Both the position numbers and the translations under genes were made by a program. Shown here piece after piece: positions 21,960-35,009 of a stretch of 64,000 bases of DNA. The notes under the pieces were generated by a model, which was given only the letters and a program-made list of their open reading frames with translations, was not told the origin of the DNA and did not search any database. Each line of letters starts with the position of its first letter. The stretch's first letter is position 1. The stretch is from NCBI GenBank assembly GCA_034359265.1, contig CP136890.1:27632501-27696500 (forward strand), given 5' to 3'. This DNA comes from Canna indica (taxonomy: Eukaryota; Streptophyta; Magnoliopsida; Zingiberales; Cannaceae).

Positions 21960-23135
21960 TATTAAAGCATTGATTTGGGGAAAGTCCCTATTTTCATCTT
22001 TGAGAATTTATTTTTCTTTAACTAAATCATCGTACAAAGAAAGTAATTCACTCTTTCTTTGAAGATTACATCATTTTCATTTTTCAACACTTTATTTAGA
22101 GAAGCAAAATTAATATACATTATTTCAAACTCATTCTCTAACTCTTCAAAGAATAGCTCATTATTATTAATTACATTATCTCTGGCCATGAGATACATAT
22201 TTGCATATTTTTCTTCTTTTTCTCCTTTGAGCTAGGGTGCTTCAATTTCATCCCAAGTCACCAAGTCACCAACTCACCGTGGATGCCTTCTTGCCCTTCT
22301 TCTTTTTACCTTTAAATGATTGAGAAATTATGAAAAGTGGATAATCATTCTTGACATGTCTAATTTTCTTGAAATTGTTACATGTAAGCTTCGGTTTGTA
22401 AAATCAATTCTTTTGTTTCCCTTTTGACATGGATCTTCTCAATCTTTATAAGGAAAGCGAACTCGACACTCTTATTTATCATCATCAAAGGAAGAATCTT
22501 CAATAGAAGTTTTTGGAGCAATATTTTTTACCTTTTAGAACATCTTCTTTAAGAGACTTCACGTGGATTTCATGAGTCATAAGTAGCGCAATTAACTCAC
22601 TTAACTTCAATTTTTACCTTTTGGTACATCTTATTTAAGATATCATTTGCTTCGATTATTGCCACAACCTTAGATTCCCAAAATTTTGGCAAAGATCTAA
22701 GAATTTTGTGAACAACTTTAAGAATAAAAAGTTTATTAATAATATTAATGGACTCATTATGCAACATTTTAAGTAATTCAAGATCATGCATCAAATAGTT
22801 AATCTTGGACTCTTTTCTAGTGATATTCCTTCATGAGTAACTTCAAGTAAATTTCATATTTTATAAGCTGATTTACATGAGGAAACATGATTAAATTCTA
22901 TTAAACCTAGACCACAATGTATAAAGATTCTTTACCTTAGTATTGTTATATTGTAATACCATGATTTAGTCTCAACATATTGGATGTTGTATTGATTATA
23001 AGACTTGATAGGTGCATTATTATCAATTTCAAATTAAGCATTTTAGTTAGACCAGTGATTTTGGCCTATGAAGTAGATGGATTACTTATCCCATTGAGCG
23101 GGTTGCAACATGAATCTTCAAGAAATTCACTATAA
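21960..23135 (-). pseudogene. Reversed copia gag fragment
   Basis: On the minus strand the translation follows the gag of the element at 14180. It has HDLELLKMLHNESIN, then LRSLPKFWESKVVAIIEA (22597-22794), then TWDEIEAP and FEELENEFEIMYINF further on. Stops and shifts are frequent. It belongs to a related but clearly diverged copia family. It separates the subtilase fragment from the segment shared with 8191, so it probably inserted there. LTRs were not found. Confidence 0.8.
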
Positions 23136-23295
23136 TTTTTCTCTAAGAGCACATTACGACAAGGCTTTCTCCCTTGATCTAAGAGTCCTTTGCATCAAGT
23201 ACAAGGAACAAACTAAAGCGATGACCAAGAAGTATCTATGCCAACACCTGTCGAGTACAAAATAATTTGCAATCAAGAGAAAACAAAAGAAAAAG
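23136..23295. repeat. Repeat segment shared with 8191-8356
   Basis: Second copy of the TTTTTCTCTAAGAGCACATT... segment. It marks the right edge of the homology between the two gypsy/subtilase units. Confidence 0.65.
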
Positions 23296-24074
23296 TGAAT
23301 AAATCTTTTTCTACCAAAATGAGTTATAAACCAGTTACATGATATCTTTAGTTGACATGAGCTTTTGAGGGAAGGATATTTTTGACACGGAATAGCGCAA
23401 TATGAGTTATTTTTGGAACAAATGCAAGTTGGAGAGGCTATTTTAAGCTCTTAACCCTTAAAACTATCATTAGCGGTGTATGAAAAGTCATGTAGCACGA
23501 CATAAAGGATTTCTACATTCATGGACACAAGCGTCACAACCATACAATGAAGCACAAGGATTGTCACAATAACATTTGATGGAAAGATTGATTTCAATTT
23601 CTACTTCCAACATTACAGTCGCAAACGAATGCCATTTTAGATATGTAATCCTGTAAAAAGGTGAAAAAAAGTGCAGCTATAAACAATAGCATTGTAATAT
23701 GATGCAATACACTTGTCTACATCATGGCAATAAGCAAATACATATCTATGCAAGAAACTCAAGTCAACAACAATTTGGAAGGAATAAACAACGGTCAAGG
23801 TCAGCAGCTACTTCACAAATCACAATGCGCAATTTAGCTTGACTAAAATCTTATTATTACAAAAAATGGGATCTAACTTCCATCATCAAACTAATCCAAT
23901 CATTAACTTTTAGATGGATACTATTACATATTAGAGATGTAAAACCTAGCCTTGTATTAATTAGTGATGTACAACAATCATAGATTAGTAATATACATGC
24001 CTTTCTAACTGACATGAGACTGGTGTTACAGTACTAAAACAGAGTCGTAGATTTAGACAGAAGCAAGTTGCTTC
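23296..24074. other. Gene-free stretch, 3' flank of CAP-H2
   Basis: No frame or element recognised. The part nearest 24074 should contain the CAP-H2 3'UTR and polyadenylation site on the minus strand, but no clear signal was assigned. Confidence 0.5.
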
Positions 24075-27000
24075 TCATCTTTCGGCAGACATTAGATCAA
24101 ATGGCTCCATAAGACGAAATGACCTTCGACGCCTTTTCCCATCAGGAGTGAGCCTGATGACGCTGCCCTTACCAGGCCTAACAGAGGATCTCACATTTTG
24201 ATGTGCCGACTTTGAAGGTGAGGCAGCTTTTGCCGTGGATAGCCTTTTCTGGCACCCTGTTCTAATAGGTGATTTCAATCTCTTCCTAGCTGAACGGTTC
24301 AAAGTTTCTACTTTTCTGCTACCATCGCCACAAAGCCTGATGTAAAAAGGATTTGTAGCTGTGTGGCATATTAGCTCCCCATTGGATGAAGCTTTTTGAA
24401 GGTCAACATTCCCATTATTCACCTGATGCAAATGTTTGAGCATAAGCACAAATTCAACTCAGAAAATTATAAAAGATGCAATTTTCTTGCAAGAACTGTT
24501 CGTCTTTCCTATTGTCAATTAATGATAAAATAAGAAACAGGTGAAAACCAGCTGCAGGAGTGCAGAAAATGTTCTAGCAACGTCGTGCTTAGGTTGGCCC
24601 TTCACAACATTAGAAAACGAAATGGATCCTCCACTGTCTGCTTCCAATGAAACTTTGTCCAAGATTCTTTCACCGTACAAGTGAATGTCAAATGGTGGTC
24701 GTGTCTCCTGTAGAATAATCCCAGAAAAAAGGATAATGTTTACAAAATCAAGAAGCGGTGCATTGTATTCTGGGATGTAGATCTAGAGAGGAGTGCATGG
24801 AGAAGATTGCTAGATCTTACTTGCTCTTCTAGTGTGTCTTCAACTCGCTGCTTCCATGTTGAAACACGTGCAGCCATCTCTGTCTGCTTCTGCGTTTCAG
24901 CTATGCTAGCAAGCAAAGAATCCTGTACCAAGATAAGGATTTAAAAGGCTGACATAGCAAAAGCCCATTTGAATGATACTATGAAAACTGAGTATAAACA
25001 TGTTGCAAATCGTGCCAAATATATCAAACAGAAGCATAACATTTATATGGAACAAAAATTGGGAGAATCTGATCATACAAACACCTATTGCGACTTGAAA
25101 TCAATCAGCCACTTTTTCATATTTGTGCATTTCCCTCACTGCTAAATACATACTTAAATGTGCCAAAGATGATCAAATCATGCTAGACTTGCATACGCTA
25201 ATGTGCATATGAGAAGCAATCCTCTTACCTCAAAAAAAACTAAAAAAACAAAACACAAATACATAAAAGTAGAATAGAAGACAACAATATCACTGCATCT
25301 ACTCCTTGGGCTTGGATGAGGTCAAATTGAAATAAAACAGAGAATTGAGGCCTGATTTATTGAGACCACGGGTGAACCTTCCTACAAAAACCAACAACAA
25401 AGTTATTATAAAGCATACATACTCTTCAGGAAGACATAGATCAGATCATTGAAATGCATTGTTTCTAACACTGTCCTCTCCATATTCTCATCCGTCAAAC
25501 TTACCTGAATTCTGAAATTGACTAATCAAGTCTACTTTCGATGTTTAACCATCAAACACATTAATTGAATTTTAATGGTCAAAAGAGTGAGAATGTTGCC
25601 TCATGCACAACTAATAGTCTGTTTATGTATCTTCACTGTAACAACAAGCATCTACGAACATTTGCATTTGTTCTAAAAGTCAGATGTTAGGACCTAATAT
25701 GGAGGTAATATCAATTATACCGTTATAGGTTAGGTTCAATCATTGGTTCAATCATCCATTTCTGCAACAGTAAACTAGGTCATGCTAGACTTGCATTGAT
25801 ATGTACCTAAAACTTAACTTTAAACTGCATCCATTCTCCATCTGAATGCATCTTGACTAGTTCAAATCATATATAGTTCCATAATTCAGTATCTATCATA
25901 TATAATTATTTGAGAGTATTAGTATTTAGTATAAAATTATAAATTTAGTTTTATTATATATCATATATAAGTTTACTTTTGGTACACTTGGTGTTTCTCA
26001 AGTTTCCTCGATATATATATATATATATATGAGATATTGAGTTAATGGTGTATTATTTAGGATTTCTCGATATATTACATGGTACCAGAGCCTCACAACA
26101 CTAATCTACTTTCCTCAAGCCTCTACATCTTTTATGTCCCTGTGCTGCGACAGCACTTCTCAGTGTGCTAGTGGCAGAGCAGCAACATCCTCTTCCTCTC
26201 AGGCGCTAGAATACAACAGAGCAAGCAGCCAAGCACTATAGTTTTCAACTGCGCTATAGTATTTCCAATAACTCTATAGTGTTTGGAGGCCTACAACAAT
26301 GCTACCAGTTGCAACCCCTCCTAAATCTAGAAATTTCTTTATTGCTCCTTTGACATGTCTTCCTTGATGTTGACTTGGACTGTCAGCCACCATCACTATC
26401 TCTCCTTTGCACCATTGTGCTCTCGCACCTCCCTCTCTTCTCTCTTCCTCTCTTGGAGTTGGAGGTGATATCAGCAGTCACATCTTGGCACTGCTCCCCC
26501 ACCTTCCTCTTCCTCATTTGGAAGCAATATCAGAGGTCGCATCTTTACGCTGCTCCCTCCTCTATCCTTTTCCTCTTTTGGAGGTGATACTAGAACTAGC
26601 ATTTTTTGCTGCTCCCCCATCAATATTCTTCCTATTCTTTTTTCTCCATTTTGTCTTTGTTCTCCATTATTATTAGTGGGTGATGGCATCAATTTCGATA
26701 TATCCACAAGTCAAGTCTATTCATCTATCATCTGGCTTGATCGCATCGATGATGTTGAAATATATCAAATCTTGCAATTTATCTCTCAATTGTTGCGAAC
26801 TTGAGAAGGGACATTTAATCGTGCAACTTCAATATTCCACTCTCCACTGGAATAAGCTCTAATTGACATTCTATATCTTTTTCTTTTTGGGTTTTATCTA
26901 TGTTTCCAAACTCAATCTAAACCATCTTGACTTTTAGGAGGGATATTGAGAGTATTGATATCTAGTACAGGTTTAGTTTATTATATTGTTCCTCAAGGCT

Positions 27001-30000
27001 ATTTGTACCTCTCCTCAATATATAGGAGATATCAAGTTGATGTATATTATTCAGGACTCCTCCATATTTCACATATCTGAATGAAGCAATCTTACCCTTG
27101 CATGGCAAAGGATATCACTAATGTAGGGGTTAGGAAGTGAGAAATGTACATAACGTTACCCTTGCATAGCAAAAAGACTCTTTCAAATCCTTATTTCCCA
27201 AGTCGCAATGGGAGAAATTTTACATTTGTACCAACGCTCATCCTCAAAAGGGCGACCACAATGCACAAGGCTCCTGCCAATGTGAGGCTTGGAGAGAATC
27301 GATGTAATCATTCTTAGCCTTATATGGCAGGGGTTGTTTCCATAATTCAAACCAGGTCTCTCAGGTTAAAATGGAAGGAAAAAAATTACTGTTGTACCAA
27401 GGTTGCCCCCAAGCTAAACTAAATAAAGATGATTTATAGTGTGCCTAGAGAACTCTGAATCCAACAACAATATCTTGATTGTTCAACTCCAGCAAGTTGT
27501 GCACAAGGATAAGGCACTACTGACAAACTCTTAAATAAAAATCAGATAAAAGTAAAACAAGTTCTGAGTTATCCATTGACCAATTAGTGTTTTGGAAAAA
27601 ACAAGCATATAGAAGCACATATTGTAAAATGTAAAGGTAATCTTGGTCATGTGTGCTTCTTGCAGTATGTTAGGTATTGAGAATCAATTGAAAGAAGAGA
27701 AAAAAAAAGTGCTTGTTAGAATTCATTGTGCAATTAACATGTCAGGTAGTAGAGATATGCAGAATCTGAGGATTTTACTTTGGTTCCTTTACCAGATGTG
27801 AGCGACATAGATCTTCAAGGTTTGCATGAGAATCTAGATCGTCATGTTCAAAAGCTTCAATCCCTTCAGATATAGCAGCAGCATCACCCTGCTGCATATA
27901 AAGGATGTGTGATATATAGGATGAAGTAGCCAAAATGAACTATCAGAATTAAAGAAGAACATCCACAGAAAGTGACCTTTGTGTTGAAGAGAGGTACTTC
28001 TGCATCTGCATCAAACATTCTTTTTGATAAATCAATCTCTTCTTGACTAAAGCCAGGAGGATCATCATCAATTCCATTTTCATGATTGTCATCATCAAGA
28101 TCAAAAATACCATCATAGGTTTCTTGTTCCCCAGAAATAAAAGTTCTTCTTAGCTGTATTAAGAAATATTAACATGAGACTAGGTAATATAAACAAAAAC
28201 ACATGTGGTAGGAAACACATAAGTAAATATATTTCTAGAAGCACCTTCTCAAAGAGAGGCATTGGTTGGGATTCATGCAACTTTTCTTGCAAATGTTTAC
28301 GTACTTCAAATGATTGTGCAAACTCTGGACCAATGATACCATCAAGTTTTGCGATAGGAAACTGAGATGTCTGAGTGTTCCGCCTATAACAATGAGTCAC
28401 ATGCCTTCCGAACCCCTTTACTATACAATTGATACATGAGGAAAGAATGTATTAATGCAAAATGTTTGGAGAAAGAAAAACAGAGATTTTTTAATGGCAA
28501 GTCTAAAGTCTCACTTCTTTTAAATGGTTTTAATTTCAAATTTCCAGGTTCATGGGGATTCAGTGGCTTCCATGGATCATCACTATCATCATCAGATTCA
28601 GCCCTATCATCTGAAAACCCAAAATTTGGTTCATCTGCATGATACGTGTCATTGTCAGGATAATCATGGCCATCATGTGATCCAGGAGTGGGATCATTGT
28701 TCACCACAAAGGCACAATTATCTTCTGAAATTTTATCATCAATCTCTTGGTTTTTCCCAAGATTTGACTTATGTGCAGTTCCCCCAGATCTTGCGGTTGG
28801 AGAATTAAATGGACTGCGGCAGGTTCTAGACCTCACTGAACTGCCTATATGTGTTGCAATATCATGTTTGCCAGCATCATTTGTTCTTGAAAATTCATAA
28901 ACAGCTCTAGCATCACAAGGGTCTAACAAAAGAAAATCTCCATAAAAATTACAGGTTGCTAACTGCAACAGGAAAGTAAGAAAAAACTAAGTAACATGTC
29001 ATAAAAGAGAAAAAATTTAGATAAGAAGCCAAAGGATGCACAAGTTTTATATTAATTACCAAATATGATTCTAGTTCACTACTATCTCCACTGGAATCTA
29101 AACAGTCTCCTTCTAGCACAACCAAATTTGCAGGAGGCTTTGGAAGATGTTTTGAAGACTCATTTTTGTCAAGCCCATTATCCAAACAATTCTTTGCTTC
29201 AACTGCCTCATAGTTAATTAAATGCCTGATTAGGTACCGGTTTTGCTTTCAAGATAATAAACCAAAGAAATAGAGTATACCTGGAACATCATCTAGCCCT
29301 AAGAACAATTCGTTTACTTCACCAGAAACTGCATTGGATTCAATTCCATCTAGCTTATTGGGAGCATTTTCATCTTGACTCTGCCTGCCAAATGTATAAA
29401 TATCTTAAAGGATGTTCTATTAGATTGACATTAAGCCGGAAAATGTTTGAAGCTTCATAAGTTTAATAAAGAAACAAAAAAAATGCTGGAACACTACCAG
29501 TTGGAGAAGGTCAGTGTACCAGCAACTGGAAAACTAGCCACTAGCCACTAGATCTGTACCGCTTAATAAATTGGGACATAGAAAGCACTATAGGCAGTAT
29601 AGCCATACCAGGCACTATACCCTGTCCAACTACTGGTCCTAGCTCGGACTAGTAATACCTCCCATATCATCCATTAGATGGGTCATATTTTGAAGAATGC
29701 ATAAGTCAACATAAAACCAAGTTGGTCAAACTATTGAAGGATTAGTTTAAAAAACTTATACTCAACCAAGAACCTCTATCCACCATGATGAAGAGTTTAG
29801 ACCCAGGAATTGCATATGGAGATAACTAATTCACAATCCTTTGGCATCATGTGAGATACTCACAGCTAGGATAACAAATATATAAAATGAAAGGTATTGA
29901 GTCAAGAATTTAAGTCAGATAGACAAAGACTAATATCTTAAGAAATAGTAAATGAAAACAACTAGAACAACTTATAATATATGTTGAATACATTAAGAAG

Positions 30001-30571
30001 TTCTAATTGTAGATAAATACGAACTCTCATTCTTGACATAAAATGCTGAAATGCACAGAAGTTTCCAATTTCTGAGAAAAAAGTTGATTTTCCTCATAAT
30101 TACAAGCTAAGAGTTTATCAGATCAAATCACAAAAGTTTATCAAAATATACCGAAGGTACTAGAAACAATACCTCTTCTGCGAGAGAAACTCCAATGCAT
30201 GCAAGACCAAAGAATAAAGATACTCGACCTTCCGGCTATATACCTGAACCGAACCTTGCAGCAGCAATGCAGCTAAAAACCAAATTCCCAATCGATGAAA
30301 ATAAAATTAAAGAAATCACATAACGGGTAGCACAAAAACAAGTGAATTCAACTAGGAATCTCAAAATGCCACCTTCAGCAAAGTTCACGGAGTGGAGCTC
30401 GTGGTCCTGAACGGAGGAAATCTCGCCAGAGCAGATTTTCAAGAGGTACTCCTCGAGCTTCTTGGCGAGGTCGACCTCCCAGTTGGACTGGAGGTCACGA
30501 TTGGGCTGGACAAACTGGAAGCGCGACCCGCCGGACCCGTCAGACCCCGGGAAGTGCTCTTTATCGTTCAT
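24075..30571 (-). CDS. CAP-H2: Condensin-II complex subunit H2 (kleisin)
   Basis: Eleven exons thread in phase to 684 aa plus stop: 30571-30373, 30272-30173, 29384-29281, 29202-29060, 28962-28515, 28420-28245, 28153-27977, 27891-27793, 24922-24821, 24707-24549, 24422-24075, all with GT..AG introns. The N-terminus ([20 protein letters not shown], then [14 protein letters not shown], then [13 protein letters not shown]) is the conserved CAP-H2 N-terminal domain. In the kleisin family this end binds the SMC2 neck. Middle landmarks are [16 protein letters not shown] and [13 protein letters not shown]. The C-terminus has [19 protein letters not shown] and the winged-helix region [12 protein letters not shown], expected to bind SMC4, then a basic tail with GKRRRRSFR. 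Condensin II compacts chromosomes and shapes interphase nuclei. Intron 8 (2.9 kb) holds a TRIM-like element. All exons are open, so the gene is probably functional. Confidence 0.95.
25911..27073 (+). mobile_element. TRIM-like small LTR retrotransposon in CAP-H2 intron 8
   Basis: A short LTR (25911-26079, starting TGAGAGTATTAGTATTTAGT and ending ATATATTACA) is followed at once by TGGTACCAGAGC, a copia-type tRNA-Met primer site. A diverged second LTR (26947-27073, starting TGAGAGTATTGATATCTAGT) follows a purine tract, TTTTAGGAGGGATAT. The roughly 870-bp interior has no gag or pol. LTRs of 130-170 bp, a good primer site and no coding sequence match terminal-repeat retrotransposons in miniature. 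No clear target duplication. An (AT)n run expands the 5' LTR. Confidence 0.75.
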
Positions 30572-30699
30572 CTTCGGGCGACGGGGGCGAAAGGTCCATC
30601 GGCGGCACTAAATCCTCGCCCACATGGCGAGCGCTGAGAGCAGTGAGCAATTAATCGACAGAAGAATCCTAGAAAACGAATTCTTGGTGGATCCGGTGG

Positions 30700-30708
30700 T
30701 TAGGGTTT
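30700..30708 (-). promoter_or_regulatory. telo-box (AAACCCTAA)
   Basis: TTAGGGTTT on the plus strand reads AAACCCTAA in the CAP-H2 sense direction, about 130 bp before the ATG. Telo-boxes near plant transcription starts are associated with cycling-cell expression and with telobox-binding factors. Confidence 0.5.
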
Positions 30709-30767
30709 GGAGAGCCTCGAGGAGGACGAAGTGGAAGTGAAAGTGAAACCCTAGCGAGAGGAATTTT

Positions 30768-30775
30768 GATTTCCC
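30768..30775 (+). promoter_or_regulatory. E2F consensus site (TTTCCCGC)
   Basis: An exact match to TTTSSCGC lies about 200 bp upstream of the CAP-H2 start codon. E2F/DP factors drive S/G2-phase genes, and condensin subunits are plausible targets. A single 8-bp match is weak on its own. Confidence 0.45.
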
Positions 30776-30850
30776 GCTCGATTAATTTGAAGGTTTGGGG
30801 CGGGCGCAGGCGATATACCTTCTTTCGGCGTACGGAAATGATCTTGGCCG

Positions 30851-31000
30851 TTCAATAGATGAATAATATACCATCGGAGGACTAACTTGACTAAAATTAT
30901 AGTTTTAATTTTAGTTTGACCCTCAAACTTACTTTAATTCTGACTTTGACCCTTCGAAATTAAATATTTCACTTTTATCCCTAAATTATAATTTTATTTT
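30851..31000. other. AT-rich spacer
   Basis: Non-coding sequence between the CAP-H2 upstream region and the solo LTR. TTTGACCCTCAAACTT-type text recalls degraded transposon ends, but no element was delimited. Confidence 0.4.
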
Positions 31001-32112
31001 TGTTGGCCTAAAATTTTTCAACCTAGATATTAATCTCGGTTTGGATAATAACAAATATTAAACTAGTAGTTTCATGGAGAAATATTTTTAGTTTTCAAGT
31101 TGAGCAGCGCACGACGTCCGCGATCAGAAAAATAATGAAATTGACAATGCTCAGTTTTCAAGTCGAAAGAACGTTCGCAATGCTCAGTTTTCATCGAAAA
31201 ATTAGAGTATAAATTTAGGATGTCTAGTGTATGATGTATATCATCTTATTGATGTAAATGAATCTCAAATCGAGACTCGAAACTTGAGAAACCAAAATCC
31301 GAAAAAAAAAATAGCTATAAACCTGGTTATCGGTCAAAGGTCGATCGACCGACCATCGACCGAACGGCCCAACGACTCTTTTTCTAATCGTTTTCACCCA
31401 TTGAGCCCAAGCTATCTCTTGTGTTCTGCCTATAAAAAGTCATTTTCAACCTTCCTTGGACCTTCTAGAACCTATTGAGTAATCGTGTGATAAGTCATAT
31501 TTCTTGAGTGATTCTTCACAAAAACCCTACCTTGAGCCTTATACTCTTTGATTTAGCCTCGATCTTATCATTTCATCATCAAATGCATCAAGATGAAGCT
31601 AGAAATCATCATTGTGAGTTAAGTTGTTGTTATTAGTTATTTTTGCTCTCATTTACTTGTGTGTTTTTTTTTTATTTGTTGTTATCTAAAGTTTATTTTT
31701 GACTTAGTGTGTTCGATCAAGTGTTTGGTGGTTGCTTTAGTGTAAATGTAGTCCACCGGGGTAACCTAATTAATTATTAAGATTAATTTTTGTTGTCTTT
31801 GTGAGAAGAGATATTAGAGGTACCCTAGTGGAGAGAGTTGTGCCTAGCTTGTAAATTCTCAAGTGTAAGAAAATAAATTTGATCTAGTAAAATTAAATTA
31901 AAATTTTAAAATGTGCTTAAGTAATGGAAATAGGAAATGGTGTTGAACCATTATAAATCTCATTATTAATATTGATATATATATTCTTGTGTATTGCTTT
32001 ACTTACTTATTGCTGATGTGATTTATTATTAAACTTGTGAATTACCTAAATCTTCAAGAATATGATAATTTGCATTTAAGCTCCTAGTGTAGGTCATTCA
32101 TCCGTCAATTTT
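30996..32112 (+). mobile_element. Diverged solo LTR of the copia family, TSD ATTTT
   Basis: The LTR 31001-32107 begins TGTTGGCCTAAA and ends TAGGTCATTCATCCGTCA. It follows the 12696 LTR in outline: a GGTCGATCGACCGACC cluster near 31335, TATAAAAA at 31431, GGTGTTGAACCATTATAAAT near 31940 and CTCCTAGTGTAGGT near the end. ATTTT flanks both sides (30996-31000 and 32108-32112), although this word is low-complexity. A single LTR between direct repeats is the product of LTR-LTR recombination. Confidence 0.75.
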
Positions 32113-32970
32113 TATTTTTATTTCAAATTTAAAAATGGAACTTTTCAAATAAAAATTGAAGTAAATTGCACGAGAAAAAGCACAAAACTAAAAATATAAA
32201 GAAAAAATAATTTATGCCTCGTGTATTCACTTTTTCCATATATCTTCTTTCAATTATTCCAAGAATAACAAGGGTTGAAAAATAATTTGGATTTGAGCTT
32301 ATAATTAGGTGCATCTTAGTTTTCACAAGATCAAGTAATATATTAATTTTTGGAAAATGAAAAATCAAGATGTCATTCTTTATACAAAGGTCAAATCCCA
32401 TCAATATATTCTCATAAGTTTTAGTATAACCATGACACATACTTGAACTCTAATAAGATCTAATGAGATGTACTTTGGCTTAAAATCTTGAATGAATAAT
32501 TATTTAATATTCTTAACGCTAAAATAGGATAATATTCAAATCAAATATATGTTGATACGTGGTAACAAGAATAAAATAGCAATATTTGTCTCAAGGTAAA
32601 TATAATATATTAAATGTTAAAAGGGGCAAGAATTTTGAAGTTTAGAAAGTGCGGTAGTAACTTAGAATTCAATTTATCTTTAATAAGAGGGTGAAATTGC
32701 AATTTACCTTTTCTTTGAAAAATTAATTAATGCCATTTGACTAATGGATAGTTTTACTAGTTCATAACTTTCTTAGATCAAGTATTTTGATCATACAAGG
32801 TTATTGCTCTTCCAAACATTTATATTCTAGATCTTAATAAATGGCAAGGCAAACCTTTAACTATGTTCCATTGACACTAACTTTTATTTGTTCTTTTTGG
32901 AAGTATCCCAATAAGGTAATATATGACACTTGATTCACGAGAAATACAAGTGTAAGTAGAAATAATCATT
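32113..32970. other. AT-rich gene-free stretch
   Basis: No sustained frame or delimitable repeat seen between the solo LTR and the T-rich end of the LINE relic. Confidence 0.5.
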
Positions 32971-34790
32971 CTTCTTTTTTTACTAAATAAAAAACTAGAC
33001 TATTTTATTGAACGGCTTACGCCAAGACCATGGAGGTCCAAGTCAAAAATAGAATCTAAGCCTGCATGTCAAATTGACGACCAAACGAAGAATTCCTTAT
33101 AGATTTTTGCGTGGTTTGCTGCTCAGTGAGTAGTTTGGTTTGTTTCATGTAAACAGATTAGGAAGTTAGACAAATTACAATTCCACTTTAAAATATTGAT
33201 ATTATATATAAGAGTATTGATACGCCAAGGAGCCGAGTGACCCCTATTCAAGATATCAATGAGAACTTTAAAGTTTGTTTTCCGAGTGAATGATGACAAG
33301 TGAGTGCTGATTAGTGGCAATTTCAATTGCCTTTTTTTTATTTCAAAGAGCTTCAATATGTAAAGCAGTAGTGCCAAAATGGAAAATAGTAGGAACATAT
33401 TAGTAATGTATCCGATGATCGCGGATAACAATTCCAATATCTTATACATTCAAAACAAAGAATTGCCACAATTAATTTTAACATGTTCCGGTGGAATTCA
33501 TTTGATGAGGACATTGGTGATAATAGAAGGGCTCTCAAATAGTGAAGATTTGTAAAAGCAAAAAAAATATTCACTAGAACAGCGGGGGTGCCGTGTTGCT
33601 TGATCTCATTATACAATTTATAGCGTACCAGATGAATCGAAGGGCATTGGCAATTTAAGCTCCACGGTAGAATTGCAACCTAGAGAGTTGAACATTAAAA
33701 GAGAGCCAATTACAAGTAATCCAAGAATCCCTATGAGAAAAATCAAAGCTTGATTTGTTAGAAAGAGTATTCCAAATTGCAACTGAATAGTTACAAATAA
33801 AAAATAAATGATTTTGAAACTAAAGTTACAAACAGGGCAAATATCAGTTTGACAAATGCCAAAACGATGTAAACAAACTTTGGTAGGCAACTAATTAGAA
33901 TGAAGTAGTTTCCATAAGATTAATTTTACATTGGGAGCTGCAAAGGAATAGGCTCATGGCTTCTAAAAAAATATATAGACGGATTTGATGGTAACACCAC
34001 CCCTGAAGTCATTCAATTAGATATAACTATATCTATATTGGGATAAAGAGGCAAGTCAATAACCTTAATGGATATATTCCAGAAGAACAAGACCAAATAA
34101 ATTCAAACATTTTAAAAGTCCTATTCCAATTTTGAATAACAAAGCTCGCATAATTAATAGAAATAATGACATTCTTATTCAAGTAAGTTGGTTTGTAATC
34201 AAATAGAAGATCAAGCACCTAGGGATCATTCACTATAAAAAGTATTAGAGCGAGATCAATCAGCTTAATGAAACCATGAGATAATTCATTGAAAGCATGA
34301 ACAAATGATTTCCATGAACATGAGCTTTTGGAAGGTGTGAAAAGAAGTAACGGCATTCTTATTCAAGTAAGTTGGTTTGCAATTAAATGAAAGATCAAAC
34401 ACCCCGTGATCATTCACTATAGAAGTATTAGAGCGAGATCCCATCAACTTAATGAAACTAGGAGATAATTCATTCAAAGCATGAACATTTAACATCAAGC
34501 TTTTGAAAGGTGTGACAGCATTAACAACACGCAACATTGGATATTTTACCCTAACTGAGTTAACTCACAAGGTATCAACAGAATTTAAGTATGATGCAAC
34601 TCTTTTGGCCAGTAAAGCAAGGCTTTTAGCTTGAATAATATGGATATCAACACCTCCAAGGGATTTGGAGGTGGTGGTAGAATCTCATTTGATGAGATGT
34701 AAACTAATCTTATCAAAATCATTGTTTCAAAAAAAATTCCTAATAATAATGTCAATCTTTGTCTATACAAGCACGAAAGTCCAAGAGAGA
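32971..34790 (-). pseudogene. LINE reverse transcriptase relic (C-terminal part)
   Basis: Read on the minus strand, near 34600-34680 the translation is SLGGVDIHIIQAKSLALLAK, the conserved start of the post-RT region of plant L1 LINEs. Further on (33618-33890) PTKVCLHRFGICQTDICPVC is the zinc-binding RVT domain. Many stops and shifts are present. The 3' end is marked on the plus strand by the T-rich TTCTTTTTTTACTAAAT near 32975, the complement of a degraded poly(A) tail. The first part of the reverse transcriptase and ORF1 are missing, so it is a 5'-truncated dead copy. It also carries an internal tandem duplication. Confidence 0.8.
34155..34525. repeat. 184-bp tandem duplication inside the LINE relic
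   Basis: The block around CATTCTTATTCAAGTAAGTT at about 34168 recurs at about 34352. Downstream landmarks AAGTATTAGAGCGAGATC and GAGATAATTCATT follow in the same order. The offset is 184 bp. The copies differ at many positions, so the duplication is not recent. Confidence 0.8.
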
Positions 34791-35009
34791 GCTAAGCAAT
34801 TCATAGGTACAGAATTGATAAGCATCATTCTACAGTGTTCAGTGTCTGGCATTATCACGTGCTCAAAGTCGACTAGTCAACAAAATAAAGAAGCATTGGC
34901 CACTAAGCTACAAATAGATAAATTGGAATATTTGAACTTGCTAATAAATACGTGGCTTAACCATGTATTTTTTAAAAAATATCAAATTATATTTAATATT
35001 TAGTTTTTT

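Larger units (their letters stand above)
30572..30850 (-). promoter_or_regulatory. CAP-H2 5'UTR and proximal promoter
   Basis: GC-richer sequence upstream of the start codon. It contains a telo-box and an E2F-type site (listed separately), and a GGGGCGGGCGC block near 30798. No obvious TATA box. This arrangement fits a proliferation-linked housekeeping promoter. Confidence 0.5.

Noticed and set aside
28436..28900. Plus-strand open frames in the CAP-H2 region
   Set aside because: They are antisense shadows of CAP-H2 exon 5, whose minus-strand product is conserved and splices in phase.
33123..33616. Minus-strand hydrophobic frames as membrane proteins
   Set aside because: They fall inside the LINE relic and owe their hydrophobicity to AT-rich codons; no domain is recognised.
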